A stretch of 64,000 nucleotides of DNA from Novosphingobium terrae (GCF_017163935.1 NZ_JABVZR010000001.1:1922001-1986000), one strand, 5' to 3'; numbered from the stretch's first letter, positions 18,083 through 26,857 are shown. The notes: a model not told the origin generated them from the letters alone. Program-made: numbers and translations.

Positions 18083-19299
18083 ACCATGAGGCACAGGCCG
18101 ACATCACCCTGCCCAGAGCGGAGCCGCAACAGGAGGCGCCCTGGCTGATCCGCCGCGCGCTTCGCCATCTGCATTGCGGGCGATTGACGATCATCCTGCC
18201 TTCAGGCGCGCGGATCGACCATGCCGGGGCGATGGCGGGCCCGCATGGCGTGATGGAACTACACAGCAACCGGGCTTTCCGGCGGCTGTTGACGCGCGGC
18301 GATGTCGGTTTTGCCGAGGGCTATATCGCGGGCGACTGGAGCAGCCCGGACCTGCCGCAACTGATTGCGCTGGCCGCGCATAATGTGGCTCGGCTCGACA
18401 GCACGCTGGAGGGCTTCTGGCCGGTACGAATGTGGCGGAAACTGGGACATCTGCTGCATCGCAATTCGACGCGGGGCAGCCGGCGCAACATCGCCTTCCA
18501 TTACGATCTGGGCAATGATTTCTACCGGCTGTGGCTCGATGAGAGCATGACCTATTCCTCGGCCATTGCCATCCCGCGCGGGACCACGCTGGAGGCGGCA
18601 CAGCGCGAAAAGCTGGACCGTATCGCGATGCTGCTGGATCTTTCGGGCGGCGAGGAGGTACTGGAAGTGGGCTGCGGCTGGGGCGCGCTGGCCCGGCATC
18701 TGGCACCGGCCTGCCGCCGGGTCATCGGCCTCACCCTCTCGCGCGAGCAGTTGGACCATGCGTGCGTGCAGGTGGAGGCCGGTGACCTGTCGCACAAGAT
18801 CGATCTGAGATTGCAGGACTATCGCGCCGTCGATGAGCGTTTCGACCGCATCGTCTCGATCGAGATGCTCGAAGCCGTGGGCGAGGCCTATTGGCCCGTC
18901 TATTTCGAGAAACTGCGCGCCTGCCTGCGCCCCGGCGGACGGATCGTGCTTCAGGCGATCACCATCCGCGAGGATCGCTTCCCGGCTTACAAGCGCAATC
19001 CCGATTTCATCCAGCGCTACGTTTTCCCGGGCGGCATGCTGCCCACGCCGAATCTTCTGGCGCTGCAGGCCGAGCGGGCGGGGTTGACGATCACGGCGCG
19101 CGAGATGTTTGGCGCGGGCTATGCCGAGACACTGGCTCAATGGCGGTTGCGTTTCAATGCCGCGTGGCCGCGCATTCAGGCGCTGGGCTTCGAACCTGCC
19201 TTCCAGCGGCTGTGGGAATACTACCTTGCCTATTGCGAGGCGGGCTTTCGCACCGGCACCATCGACGTCGGCCTTTATGCACTGGAGGCCCAACCATGA
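18073..19299 (+). CDS. Cyclopropane-fatty-acyl-phospholipid synthase
   Basis: 408-residue full-length CFA synthase. The N-terminal lipid-binding part includes GDVGFAEGYIAGDW, followed by the catalytic domain: HYDLGNDFYRLWLDESMTYS, SAM motif VLEVGCGWGALARHLAP, and the late EYYLAYCEAGFRTGTIDV signature with the conserved Cys. It adds a methylene bridge from SAM across acyl double bonds of membrane phospholipids, a common response to acid or oxidative (singlet oxygen) stress. Third gene of the FAD-DUF1365-CFA-DUF6134 operon; its stop overlaps the next start as ATGA. Start ATG 18073 has GAGGG upstream. Confidence 0.9.
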   Translation: MYLNHEAQADITLPRAEPQQEAPWLIRRALRHLHCGRLTIILPSGARIDHAGAMAGPHGVMELHSNRAFRRLLTRGDVGFAEGYIAGDWSSPDLPQLIALAAHNVARLDSTLEGFWPVRMWRKLGHLLHRNSTRGSRRNIAFHYDLGNDFYRLWLDESMTYSSAIAIPRGTTLEAAQREKLDRIAMLLDLSGGEEVLEVGCGWGALARHLAPACRRVIGLTLSREQLDHACVQVEAGDLSHKIDLRLQDYRAVDERFDRIVSIEMLEAVGEAYWPVYFEKLRACLRPGGRIVLQAITIREDRFPAYKRNPDFIQRYVFPGGMLPTPNLLALQAERAGLTITAREMFGAGYAETLAQWRLRFNAAWPRIQALGFEPAFQRLWEYYLAYCEAGFRTGTIDVGLYALEAQP

Positions 19300-19961
19300 C
19301 CGGCGCCGTGATCGATCGCCGCGGCATGCTGGCTGGGGCTGCCGCCTTGACTATCGTGCCACAGACGCTGCGTGCCGCCTTGCAAGTGCCACTGGCCAAC
19401 CGGCTGGGTTTCGACATTTTACGCTCGGGCAAGAAGCTGGGCACGCATATTCTCACCTTCGAGCCCGGCAACGGAACGTTGACGGTCCGGGTGATGGTCG
19501 AACTGGCCTTCAAAATAGCCGGGATCACGCTCTATCACTATCGCCACGAAGCAATCGAACGCTGGGAGGGCGAGCGCGTCGTGGCGCTCGACACGCAGAC
19601 CGACGATAATGGCACCGCCCATCGCGTCACCGCGCGGCGCGAGGGCAATGTGCTGATGGTGGAGGCCGACAAGCTGGCCCGCTATGCTGCGCCCGCCGAT
19701 GCCCTGCCTGCCACGCACTGGAACCGGCGCGAACTGGACGGCCCCTGGATCAATACCCAGGATGGCAAGATCCTGCGCCCGCATGTCGCCGCGCAGGGGA
19801 TCGAGAGTATTCCCGCCGCTGGGGGCGCCACATTGCATGCGCGCCGCTATGCGCTGACGGGCGATGTGAAGCTCGATATGTTCTACGATGACCGACAGGG
19901 CTGGGCGGGCTTGTCCTTCGTGAAGGGGGGCGCTCCGGTTCGTTACGAGCGGCAGGGCTAA
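19296..19961 (+). CDS. DUF6134 exported protein
   Basis: 221 residues with an N-terminal signal-like hydrophobic segment (RRGMLAGAAALTIVPQTLRA), possibly Tat-type (RR). The mature part is a beta-rich domain with repeated lipocalin-like strands and ends GGAPVRYERQ. It resembles DUF6134, a family of unknown function that follows CFA operons in sphingomonads. Last gene of the rightward operon; it runs convergent with the anti-sigma gene, whose stop is only 4 bp away, leaving no room for a normal terminator. Confidence 0.7.
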   Translation: MTGAVIDRRGMLAGAAALTIVPQTLRAALQVPLANRLGFDILRSGKKLGTHILTFEPGNGTLTVRVMVELAFKIAGITLYHYRHEAIERWEGERVVALDTQTDDNGTAHRVTARREGNVLMVEADKLARYAAPADALPATHWNRRELDGPWINTQDGKILRPHVAAQGIESIPAAGGATLHARRYALTGDVKLDMFYDDRQGWAGLSFVKGGAPVRYERQG

Positions 19962-19965
19962 GCGT

Positions 19966-20679
19966 TTAGCTGGTTGTCGCCATCTTGCCGCTCAGGATCA
20001 CCGGGCCGGTGGGCAGGCCGGTCGGCGACCCGCCGATGGGTTCGACCGAGACCGCCAGCGTCACCCCTGCCGAGAGCGCAGAAATTGCCGGTTGGGGCAC
20101 TCTGGCCCATCCCGGCGCCGAGGCGTTCATCACGCCCATTGAACGCGGCTTGCCATCGGCCGGAATGACCCACAATTCAGCCGCATGATCGCCCAGATCG
20201 AGCCCATTGGCGGCCGAGGTCATCCGTCCGCTGGCCGAATCGAAGCTGACCGTGACCAAGCCCTGTTTGCCGGTCAACACCGCGACCATCGGCGCGGTGG
20301 GGGCCTCACCGACGGGCACACGCACGATGACCTGCGCCGGTTTCTGCATCACCAGCACACCAAGCACCAGCGCCGCCGCACTAGCCGCCATGGTACCGGC
20401 CTGCCACCAGCGCAGCGTGGCGCGGGACACAGCGGGACGAACGTCATCATTAACGGGCAGGCGAGCCTCGATTGCGGTCCAGACCGAGGGGCGGGGGGCC
20501 TCGCCCGCATCATGGAACATCGCCGCCGCATAATCCTGCCACCGAGCATGGGCCGCAGCGAAAGCATCGTCCCGGATCAAACGCGCCTGCGCCGCGTCAC
20601 GCTCGGCGCCGTCGATCAGGCCGAAGGCGAGTTCGGCGGCGAGCAGTTCGTCGTCCTCTGGCAGCATGTGGGCGCTCAT
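19966..20679 (-). CDS. Anti-sigma factor, RskA-like
   Basis: 237-residue membrane anti-sigma factor. The N-terminal helical part (ELLAAELAFGLIDGAERDA) is the sigma-binding domain, followed by one membrane segment (MAASAAALVLGVLVM, about residues 95-112) and a periplasmic RskA-type C-terminal domain ending ILSGKM. No Cys/His zinc site is seen, unlike ChrR. It should hold the adjacent ECF sigma factor at the membrane until a signal releases it. Its ATG overlaps the sigma stop as ATGA, so the two are coupled. Start at 20679 rather than 20688 for this reason. Confidence 0.85.
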   Translation of the reverse strand: MSAHMLPEDDELLAAELAFGLIDGAERDAAQARLIRDDAFAAAHARWQDYAAAMFHDAGEAPRPSVWTAIEARLPVNDDVRPAVSRATLRWWQAGTMAASAAALVLGVLVMQKPAQVIVRVPVGEAPTAPMVAVLTGKQGLVTVSFDSASGRMTSAANGLDLGDHAAELWVIPADGKPRSMGVMNASAPGWARVPQPAISALSAGVTLAVSVEPIGGSPTGLPTGPVILSGKMATTS

Positions 20680-21227
20680 GACAGGCACGCCCGCAGCTTG
20701 AGCAGCGCGCGGCGGATGCGGCTCTTGATCGTGCCGAGCGGCAGGCTGGCCCGTTCGGCCAGATCGGCATAGGTCGAGCCGCTGAAGAAGGCTGTGCGGA
20801 TCAGGACCGCATCGCCGCCCTCCAGCGTGCCGAGGCAGTGGGCCAGACGGCGCTCATCCTGGCTAGCCTCGATCAGGCTCGGCGCATCGGGCTGCGGGTC
20901 GGCGACATCAACGGCCAGTTCGACCGGAGCGGTGGTAATCCTCCCCTTGGCGCGCAGGCGGTCGATCGCGCGGTTGCGCGTCAGCGTGATGAGCCAGGTC
21001 ATCGCGCTTCCCCGCTCGGCGTCGAACGAGCCGGCTTTTTGCCATACCGAGAGATAGGCCTCCTGCAACACGTCCTCCGCTTCCTGCCTGACAGGCAAGA
21101 TACGCAGACACACGCCAAAAAGCTTCACGCTGGTGCGGCGATAGATTTCCTCGAAGGCAGCGCGGTCGCCGGTGGACACACGTTTGAGCATCAGAACCAG
21201 AGTGGCGTGATCATTTTCCGAAAACAT
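20676..21227 (-). CDS. ECF sigma factor (SigK/RpoE type)
   Basis: 183-residue extracytoplasmic-function sigma factor. Region 2 spans AAFEEIYRRTSVKLFGVCLR to RNRAIDRLRAK (about residues 20-85), and region 4 contains YADLAERASLPLGTIKSRIRRALLKLR. Paired with the RskA-like anti-sigma gene directly downstream. In related alphaproteobacteria sigma factors of this kind control cfa, DUF1295 and photolyase-type genes against singlet oxygen, so it probably drives the lipid operons at 13-20 kb; this is inference from context. ATG 21227 is chosen; the frame extends to 21389 with no family match. Confidence 0.88.
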   Translation of the reverse strand: MFSENDHATLVLMLKRVSTGDRAAFEEIYRRTSVKLFGVCLRILPVRQEAEDVLQEAYLSVWQKAGSFDAERGSAMTWLITLTRNRAIDRLRAKGRITTAPVELAVDVADPQPDAPSLIEASQDERRLAHCLGTLEGGDAVLIRTAFFSGSTYADLAERASLPLGTIKSRIRRALLKLRACLS

Positions 21228-21349
21228 CGGCGCTGTGCATCCATTCTGACCTGCGGGACGTATCGCTCTTGCAAGGCACAGTAGAGGAGCCTTCGCGCTT
21301 GGCAAGGTGGAGCGACGGGCAAGATGAAGGTAAGCGAGAGGCGCATGAT

Positions 21350-22219
21350 ATGAAAGCGCGACGGGCCGTTTTGGCCGTTCTTCTCGCAACGATGGCCTCG
21401 GCCTGCTCCCCTCTGCGGATCTTCAACACGGTGATGCCCAAGGATGCGGGCGCGACGCGCGTTGCGCATGGCATGCCCTTCGGCCCGGACAAAAGGCAGA
21501 CGCTGGATGTCTATGCGCCGCGCGTGCATGGGGCGGGGCAATTGGCGGTCATCGTGTTTTTCTACGGCGGATCATGGAATTCGGGGACGAAGGAGGGCTA
21601 CAGCTTCCTTGGCCGGGCTCTGGCGGCGCGCGGGTTTCTGGTGGTGATCCCTGATTACAGGCTGGTGCCGCAGGTGCGCTATCCGGCTTTCCTTCAGGAC
21701 AATGCCGAGGCTGTGCGCTGGATACGCAGCCATGTGAGCGAATGGGGCGGTGATCCGGACCGCCTCATTCTCGCGGGTCATTCGGCTGGAGCTTATAATG
21801 CGGCCATGCTGGCGCTCGATCCGCACTGGCTGGGGCAGGATCGCCGGGCTGTGAAGGGGCTGATCGGTTTGGCCGGGCCCTATGATTTTCTTCCCTTCAA
21901 GGGCCCGGTCGTAGAGAAGGCATTTGCCGGTGTGGCAGATCCGGTCGCAACGCAGCCGGTGCATTACGCGCATCGGGGCGATCCCCCAGCGTTTCTCGCC
22001 ACCGGGGACAAGGACACGCTGGTGCTGCCGCGCAACAGCGATGCACTGGCGGAGGGACTGAGATCACACGACGTCTTAGTCGAGCGACGGCGCTATCCGG
22101 GGGTTGGTCATGTCGGGCTTATCACAGCTGTAGCAAAGCCTCTGCGCGGCCATGCCAATGTGCTGGAAGACATGACCGCCTTCGCGCGCAAGGTTACCGA
22201 CGGCCCGGAAAGGATGTGA
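21350..22219 (+). CDS. Alpha/beta hydrolase, putative lipoprotein
   Basis: 289-residue alpha/beta hydrolase of the esterase/lipase kind. The N terminus has a hydrophobic stretch ending ATMASACSP, an imperfect lipobox, so it may be a lipoprotein. The oxyanion-hole motif is FFYGGSWNSG, the nucleophile elbow is GHSAGAY, and acid and His candidates lie in GDKDTLV and GVGHVG. It should hydrolyse esters in the envelope. It is divergent from the ECF sigma gene, with 122 bp between the starts that could hold both promoters. Substrate unknown. Confidence 0.82.
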   Translation: MKARRAVLAVLLATMASACSPLRIFNTVMPKDAGATRVAHGMPFGPDKRQTLDVYAPRVHGAGQLAVIVFFYGGSWNSGTKEGYSFLGRALAARGFLVVIPDYRLVPQVRYPAFLQDNAEAVRWIRSHVSEWGGDPDRLILAGHSAGAYNAAMLALDPHWLGQDRRAVKGLIGLAGPYDFLPFKGPVVEKAFAGVADPVATQPVHYAHRGDPPAFLATGDKDTLVLPRNSDALAEGLRSHDVLVERRRYPGVGHVGLITAVAKPLRGHANVLEDMTAFARKVTDGPERM

Positions 22220-22577
22220 GGATGTTCCCGGTCATTGGCTGCCGTGGCTTTTATCAGAAGGTGGTCAGGGCCTTTCTACCTTACAGGGCCTCGTCATACC
22301 CATTTGGTATCAAGCTATGTGAAGCATGAGCTGTACCAGCGTGTGCCCCGGGCTCGGACAAAGCCGAACGCTGGAAGACTCATGAACTTAAGGCAGCTTT
22401 CCACAAGCCCTACTTGAGGCGCCAACGACCGGTCTGTCAGCGATAGCCGGCCTAGGCTCAGGACTAAACACCTAGGGACTGAAGCGCCTTTGATCGTTGT
22501 TGCACAGGCGAACGGGACGAGGGGCGCATCAGGCCAAGTCCTTAGACGCGCAGGAAGCGATGGGCAGGGTTGATCTG
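22220..22577. other. Intergenic region
   Basis: About 360 bp without a supported gene. Short repeats such as CCTAGG near 22450-22480 are seen, but no clear terminator or RNA. Confidence 0.4.
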
Positions 22578-22841
22578 TTATCGCGTCGTACCGCGCTTGG
22601 CCAGATTATAGATTGCAAGCAGGATGATAGCACCGGCCAATGCTACGAGCAGGGTTCTTGGATCGAAGGGATTTTCGGTCAAGTGGCCTTGACCCGAAAA
22701 GGTACCGAGCAGGAAGCGGCCGACTACTGATCCAACACAGCCGACAAGTACATTCCAGAGGATGCCGCCGGCTTCGCGCATGATCATGCCGGCAAGCCAG
22801 CCGATGATCCCGCCCATGATGAGTGCAATGATGAAATGCAT
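22578..22841 (-). CDS. GlsB/YeaQ/YmgE-type stress membrane protein
   Basis: 87-residue protein of the transglycosylase-associated (GlsB/YeaQ/YmgE) family, with three short hydrophobic segments: FIIALIMGGIIGWLAGMIM, the glycine-rich GGILWNVLVGCVGSVVGRFLLG and TLLVALAGAIILLAIYNLA. Members are small inner-membrane proteins induced by general stress; molecular function unknown. Clear Shine-Dalgarno (AAAGGTCGAGGT) before ATG 22841. Lies just downstream of the aquaporin gene on the same strand, 69 bp away. Confidence 0.85.
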   Translation of the reverse strand: MHFIIALIMGGIIGWLAGMIMREAGGILWNVLVGCVGSVVGRFLLGTFSGQGHLTENPFDPRTLLVALAGAIILLAIYNLAKRGTTR

Positions 22842-22879
22842 ACCTCGACCTTTCGCTAAAGACTAAATAGGAAGCTAAC

Positions 22880-22902
22880 GGGCGCCGCTTGGTGCAGCGC
22901 CC
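22880..22902 (-). terminator. Hairpin between aquaporin and GlsB genes
   Basis: Inverted repeat GGGCGC (22880-22885) / GCGCCC (22897-22902) just downstream of the aquaporin stop. There is no T-run, so it may be an attenuator, a processing site or a weak terminator. Confidence 0.3.
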
Positions 22903-22910
22903 TAGGTTTG

Positions 22911-23648
22911 TCAGCGTGTCAGATCTTCGCCGACCACGGGTGGTGCGGGAGGATCGCCGGCAACGAGACGATAGACGATGCCTCCAACCGAGCCGCCCAA
23001 TAGGGGGGCGGCCCAGAACAGCCAGACTTGCTGTAAGGCCAGCCCGCCAACCAGCAAGGCAGGGCCAGTCGATCGTGCAGGATTGACCGAGGTATTGGTC
23101 ACCGGAATGCTGATGAGGTGGATCAGTGTCAACGCAAGGCCGATGGCGATCGGAGCAAAGCCAGAAGGAGAACGGTCGTCGGTTGAGCCCAGAATTACGA
23201 TCAGGAAGCCTGCTGTCAGTACAATCTCAATCAGAAAACCGGCGTAGAGGCTATACCCGCCAGGTGAAAGCGGGCCATAACCATTCACGGCCAGTCCGCT
23301 GGGCGAGAGTTCGAAACCAGGTTTACCGTTGGCGATGCTGAGGAGAAAGGCTGCCGCGACAGTTGCTCCAATGACCTGAGCGACCCAATAGGGTAAGATG
23401 TCGCGTGCTGGAAAGCGTTTACCCGCCCACAGGCCGAGTGTGACCGCAGGGTTTAGATGGCAGCCTGATACATGGCCGATTGAATAGGCCATGGTCAAGA
23501 CGGTGAGGCCGAAGGCCAATGCGACCCCTGTGAAACCGATGCCGAGCGCGGGAAATGCGGCTGCGAGCACGGCGCTACCGCATCCCCCGAAAACGAGCCA
23601 GAATGTGCCGAATGCCTCGGCAAACAGTCGCTTGCTTAACGGTACCAT
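22911..23648 (-). CDS. aqpZ: Aquaporin Z-type channel
   Basis: 245-residue MIP-family channel with six membrane segments. Both NPA boxes are present, HLNPAVTLG near residue 65 and [13 protein letters not shown] near residue 185; the Arg after the second belongs to the selectivity filter, and [10 protein letters not shown] fits water-specific AqpZ better than glycerol facilitators. It should pass water across the inner membrane during osmotic change. Start ATG 23648 follows the strong GAGGAGGGGAC; upstream Mets in the frame (23702) are unsupported. Confidence 0.9.
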   Translation of the reverse strand: MVPLSKRLFAEAFGTFWLVFGGCGSAVLAAAFPALGIGFTGVALAFGLTVLTMAYSIGHVSGCHLNPAVTLGLWAGKRFPARDILPYWVAQVIGATVAAAFLLSIANGKPGFELSPSGLAVNGYGPLSPGGYSLYAGFLIEIVLTAGFLIVILGSTDDRSPSGFAPIAIGLALTLIHLISIPVTNTSVNPARSTGPALLVGGLALQQVWLFWAAPLLGGSVGGIVYRLVAGDPPAPPVVGEDLTR

Positions 23649-23908
23649 TGTCCCCTCCTCGCTTATAGATTCATTATGAAGGCACCATATCATAAGCTCC
23701 ATGGCAGGAGCGAGAGAGCCTATTTATTCCTGCAATGCCTCCGCAACAAAAGTAAAGAATTGAAAACTTCGCCTTCTCACGAGATGTCAGGACACGCGCT
23801 CAGCCGCGCGTCGGTTTGGCCCATATTGGGCTCGTGAGGCAATGCTGCAGAATAATTAGAATATGTATCTAGTCATCTTCGTGCGTTTTATCTCGCACCC
23901 CTTGACCG

Positions 23909-24283
23909 TTAGTCATTTTCAGACCCGCCTAATCGAAAACTCAGCATATGCACTGCTCGATCGCTGGCAGGAACGAACCCCATGCCGGTGTTGCGGCTTT
24001 CCTCATTCTCCGAAAAGCGATTGGAAAGGCCAACTGCGCAAAGAATCATCCCCTTTTCGCTCAAGATTTCAGCGGCCTGAAACAGAGCTTTTCTCAGGCT
24101 GCGGCGATCTTCGCCACGCACGATATCACCGTTAGGCAAGGTTAGCGCGATAAAGAAACCCTGCAGAACCTTTTGCTTTCCGGAGGTAATGCGGCCCAAT
24201 CTGAACTTGCAGCTGTGCATTTCTGTTCGAACGGATATGCTGGCCGTTCCGATTTCCCAAGCATCATAGGCAATTTCTGTCAT
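23909..24283 (-). CDS. Unknown 124-residue protein in the BLUF operon
   Basis: No family recognised. It has a mixed alpha/beta look: a beta-rich first half (TASISVRTEMHSCKFRLGR, FFIALTLPNGD) followed by a helix (SLRKALFQAAEILSEKGM) and a hydrophobic strand. Start ATG 24283 is preceded by GAAGAG. It is third in a leftward unit after the FixJ-like regulator and the BLUF protein, 32 bp downstream of the BLUF stop, so it may be the output partner of the light sensor. No transmembrane segment seen. Confidence 0.6.
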   Translation of the reverse strand: MTEIAYDAWEIGTASISVRTEMHSCKFRLGRITSGKQKVLQGFFIALTLPNGDIVRGEDRRSLRKALFQAAEILSEKGMILCAVGLSNRFSENEESRNTGMGFVPASDRAVHMLSFRLGGSEND

Positions 24284-24315
24284 AAGCAACTCTTCAGCTG
24301 CCAAAGATCGAATTT

Positions 24316-24735
24316 CTAAATTACAAAAGATCGTAACATGGAAACAACTTCAGAGGGTGCGGAAGGAATATTACGGACCATGCTCTCGATCTTGTCCGAT
24401 ATGAAAACGGAAGGGCCTACGTAAGCCAGAGACCAATTGCTGAAAATGCGGCAGCTTTGCTGTTCCGTCATAAAGGTCGTGACATTGCGATGCCGCGAAT
24501 CTGCAAGGATGCTCTGGCGTATTGCGGCAACCCCGTCTGCAGGCCCTTCGAGGAATTGAACAAAGCGGGTGCCGTTAAACAGCAGCGCGCCCGTCACCTG
24601 GAGTGATGCATTGCGTTGAATGGATTTCGCAACGATGTCCTCCACCGCTTTTAGGGCCCATGCTGAAGGAAGTGCGCAATGACTGGCGTAAAGCCAGTAA
24701 TCGAGATTGGGGTGGTGTGGGAGCGGGTTTTGCAT
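24316..24735 (-). CDS. BLUF-domain blue-light sensor
   Basis: 139-residue protein that is essentially one BLUF domain, binding FAD and sensing blue light. Family residues are all recognisable: the flavin-contact Tyr in LYASHC, Asn in QRNASLQVTGALLF, Gln in RFVQFLEGP, and the late NWSLAY Trp segment that follows RIF. There is no fused output domain, so it must signal through a partner, plausibly the FixJ-like regulator encoded 21 bp upstream or the small protein 32 bp downstream. The protein begins YWLYAS, where the fold starts, 12 residues after the Met. Confidence 0.88.
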   Translation of the reverse strand: MQNPLPHHPNLDYWLYASHCALPSAWALKAVEDIVAKSIQRNASLQVTGALLFNGTRFVQFLEGPADGVAAIRQSILADSRHRNVTTFMTEQQSCRIFSNWSLAYVGPSVFISDKIESMVRNIPSAPSEVVSMLRSFVI

Positions 24736-24755
24736 GAGAGAGTGCCGTTCGCCTT

Positions 24756-25388
24756 TCAGGCGGCGTCTTCGCCAGAGATCATAATTCCGGCCAGTGCCGC
24801 AAATCGTAACAATGAAGCGAGATTATCCACGCGCAATTTCTGCATCATATTTGCACGATGCATTTCGACTGTCCTTACGCCGATGCTCAGATGCTGAGCG
24901 ATCGCCCGATTGGTCATGCCAGCGACAATCCCTCTCAGGACGTCTTCTTCCCTACGGGTCAAATGGGCGCGCAAGCCGATAGCCTCGGCGACGGACTCGC
25001 GATCAGCAATCTTTGTGGGCAAAAGTTGGAAGGCGTAATCCAGCGCCGCGCGCATTTTGGGCATGGAGCAGGGAATGGCGAGACAATCCACTGCTCCGAT
25101 TCTTAGTGCTTGCACAGCCTCCTGAATGCTTGGCTCAACGCGCATGACGATGATCGGCATGTCGGACCGCCGCGCCAAAAGCGTGCGTATGACGTCCTGA
25201 TCGCCTGGTTCTTGCGTACGAATGGCCAAGAGGATGCAACCGGCAGGAAGGCCCTCCACCGCTTGGATCAACTCCCTCTCCGACACAAACGTCCGGATCT
25301 CCATCCCTTGATTGCGCAGGTCCAGAGCAAGCCTTCGTCGATAGGCTGCGTCGCTATCCACGAGATAGATTGCATGGTTATCGAACAC
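24756..25388 (-). CDS. FixJ/NarL-type regulator with degenerate receiver
   Basis: 210 residues: an N-terminal receiver-like domain and a C-terminal LuxR-type helix-turn-helix (LTRREEDVLRGIVAGMTNRAIAQHL and VEMHRANMMQKL). The receiver has lost its chemistry: the acidic triplet reads VDSD, the phospho-acceptor position reads LLAIRT where FixJ proteins have an Asp, and the conserved Lys site reads LAIPCS. It should bind DNA but probably not be phosphorylated, and instead could be switched by protein contact. It starts the operon with the BLUF sensor; a 22-bp perfect dyad lies about 80 bp upstream at 25469-25490. Confidence 0.82.
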   Translation of the reverse strand: MFDNHAIYLVDSDAAYRRRLALDLRNQGMEIRTFVSERELIQAVEGLPAGCILLAIRTQEPGDQDVIRTLLARRSDMPIIVMRVEPSIQEAVQALRIGAVDCLAIPCSMPKMRAALDYAFQLLPTKIADRESVAEAIGLRAHLTRREEDVLRGIVAGMTNRAIAQHLSIGVRTVEMHRANMMQKLRVDNLASLLRFAALAGIMISGEDAA

Positions 25389-25468
25389 GCTACAGCATGA
25401 CCCATTCCCGGTGTGATCGGGCTCATGATTAAAACCTATGGCGCAGTCTAGCTGTCTGCGCTCTGAAT

Positions 25469-25490
25469 AATACCGTATCTATACGGTATT
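25469..25490. promoter_or_regulatory. 22-bp dyad upstream of the FixJ-like gene
   Basis: Arms AATACCGTAT (25469-25478) and ATACGGTATT (25481-25490) with a 2-bp spacer. It lies about 80 bp before the regulator start and 5 bp outside the left end of the IS110-family element. It could be an operator for a dimeric LuxR-type regulator, or a palindrome used as insertion target. Confidence 0.5.
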
Positions 25491-25571
25491 GAACTGATGC
25501 GGTGGATGCCCCCTTCACCCGGCATTGTATGATGCTGGTCGGCGCCATGGTGGCGCACGAAGGAGGAAGAG

Positions 25572-26585
25572 ATGGCGGACGCATATATGCTGGCAATCGA
25601 CCTCGCAAAGCGAAGCTTTCAGGTTTGCGCAACGGATCGCACAGGGTCGGTTCTATACAATCGAGCGATGTCTCGCGCAAAGCTGGAGGCGCTACTAACC
25701 GAGCATAGCCATTGTATCGTGGCGATGGAGGCTTGCGCCACGGGCCATTTCTGGGGGCGTACAGCACAAGCGGCAGGTCACGAAGTTCGATTGATCCCGC
25801 CAATTTACGTCAAGCCGTTCGTGAAGCGGCAGAAAAATGACGCATCTGACGCAGCTGCGATTGCGGAAGCGGCCCGGCGGCCTGACCTGCACTGTGTGGC
25901 CGTGAAGAGTGCAGAACATCAGGCGCGCGCTGTGGCATACCGCACCCATCAATGTTTCGTGAGCCAGCGGACGCAGACGATCAATGCCTTGCGTGGGCAT
26001 CTTGCCGAGTTTGGGCTGATCTTCGCCCAAGGGACGCCGCACCTTAAAGACATCCAGACTGCTATTCAGGATGAAGCGACCAACCTGCCTGACAGCGTTC
26101 GAGACGTGGCTCGCTTGTACCTGGATCACATCGATGTGCTGACAGCGCATATAGACCAGCTCCTGCTCAAGCTGCGCGAAGCTATGCAGGTCAACGCCGA
26201 GATGCGGCGTCTATGCACTGTGCCCGGCGTCGGTCTTGTGACAGCCGGAGCTATTATGGCCTTTGCGCCAGACCTGCGCACCTTTGCCAACGGCAGAAAC
26301 TTTGCAGCATGGCTCGGCCTGGTTCCCCGGCAAAGATCAACAGGCGGCAAAGCCAAGCTGGGATCCATGAGCAAGATGGGGCAAAGCGATATCCGCAAAC
26401 TTCTCGTCGTCGGTGCTATGAGCAGGATACGATGGATCGTGCGCAAAGGTGTGTTGCCAGACAACTGGCTGGGCCGGTTGATGGGGCGCAAGCCGCGCAT
26501 GGTGGCCGCCGTCGCTCTGGCCAACAAAATGGCCCGCATCGTCTGGGCGATCATGACGCGAGAGGAGAATTATAAGTTGGCGTGA
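25572..26585 (+). CDS. IS110-family transposase (DEDD + Ser)
   Basis: 337-residue transposase. The N-terminal RuvC-like domain carries Asp in LAIDLAKRSF (about residue 10), Glu in AMEACATG and the KNDASDAAAIAEA acidic pair. The C-terminal domain has VPGVGLVTAGAIMA and the conserved Ser region RQRSTGGKAKLG. Strong Shine-Dalgarno GGAGGAAGAG before ATG 25572. These enzymes use a structured RNA from the element to choose donor and target. It appears intact. Confidence 0.9.
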   Translation: MADAYMLAIDLAKRSFQVCATDRTGSVLYNRAMSRAKLEALLTEHSHCIVAMEACATGHFWGRTAQAAGHEVRLIPPIYVKPFVKRQKNDASDAAAIAEAARRPDLHCVAVKSAEHQARAVAYRTHQCFVSQRTQTINALRGHLAEFGLIFAQGTPHLKDIQTAIQDEATNLPDSVRDVARLYLDHIDVLTAHIDQLLLKLREAMQVNAEMRRLCTVPGVGLVTAGAIMAFAPDLRTFANGRNFAAWLGLVPRQRSTGGKAKLGSMSKMGQSDIRKLLVVGAMSRIRWIVRKGVLPDNWLGRLMGRKPRMVAAVALANKMARIVWAIMTREENYKLA

Positions 26586-26857
26586 TCGGCTTGTCCGTCA
26601 ATTAGACGGGGATGTCGTGAGCGCTTGGGGCCTCGGCCCCGGCAAAGAGATCGACTGACAATTATGCGGCAAGAACTTCAAGTTCACGATGTGGTCAACC
26701 AGTCCCGGCGCGAGAGCGTCAAAGCTCGCTGAACCGATGTGGCCCACTTCGTTCGAACAGCGTAGCGACCCGTGGCGTCAAGCCACACCAAGAGGCCTGA
26801 CACACGACCGATTGAAGTGCCATGCCGAAGAAAGTCAGAAAATCCCCTTGCAAAACT
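26586..26857 (+). ncRNA. Predicted IS1111-group guide RNA (seekRNA/bridge RNA)
   Basis: Non-coding 3' segment between the transposase stop and the right inverted repeat, where IS1111-group elements encode a target-selecting RNA. A local stem CTGAC (26797-26801)/GTCAG (26834-26838) encloses ACACACGACC at 26800-26809, which is repeated exactly at the right junction (26868-26877), and ATTGAA at 26811-26816, which equals the bases just left of the element (25488-25493). Not verified by a covariance model. Confidence 0.5.
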
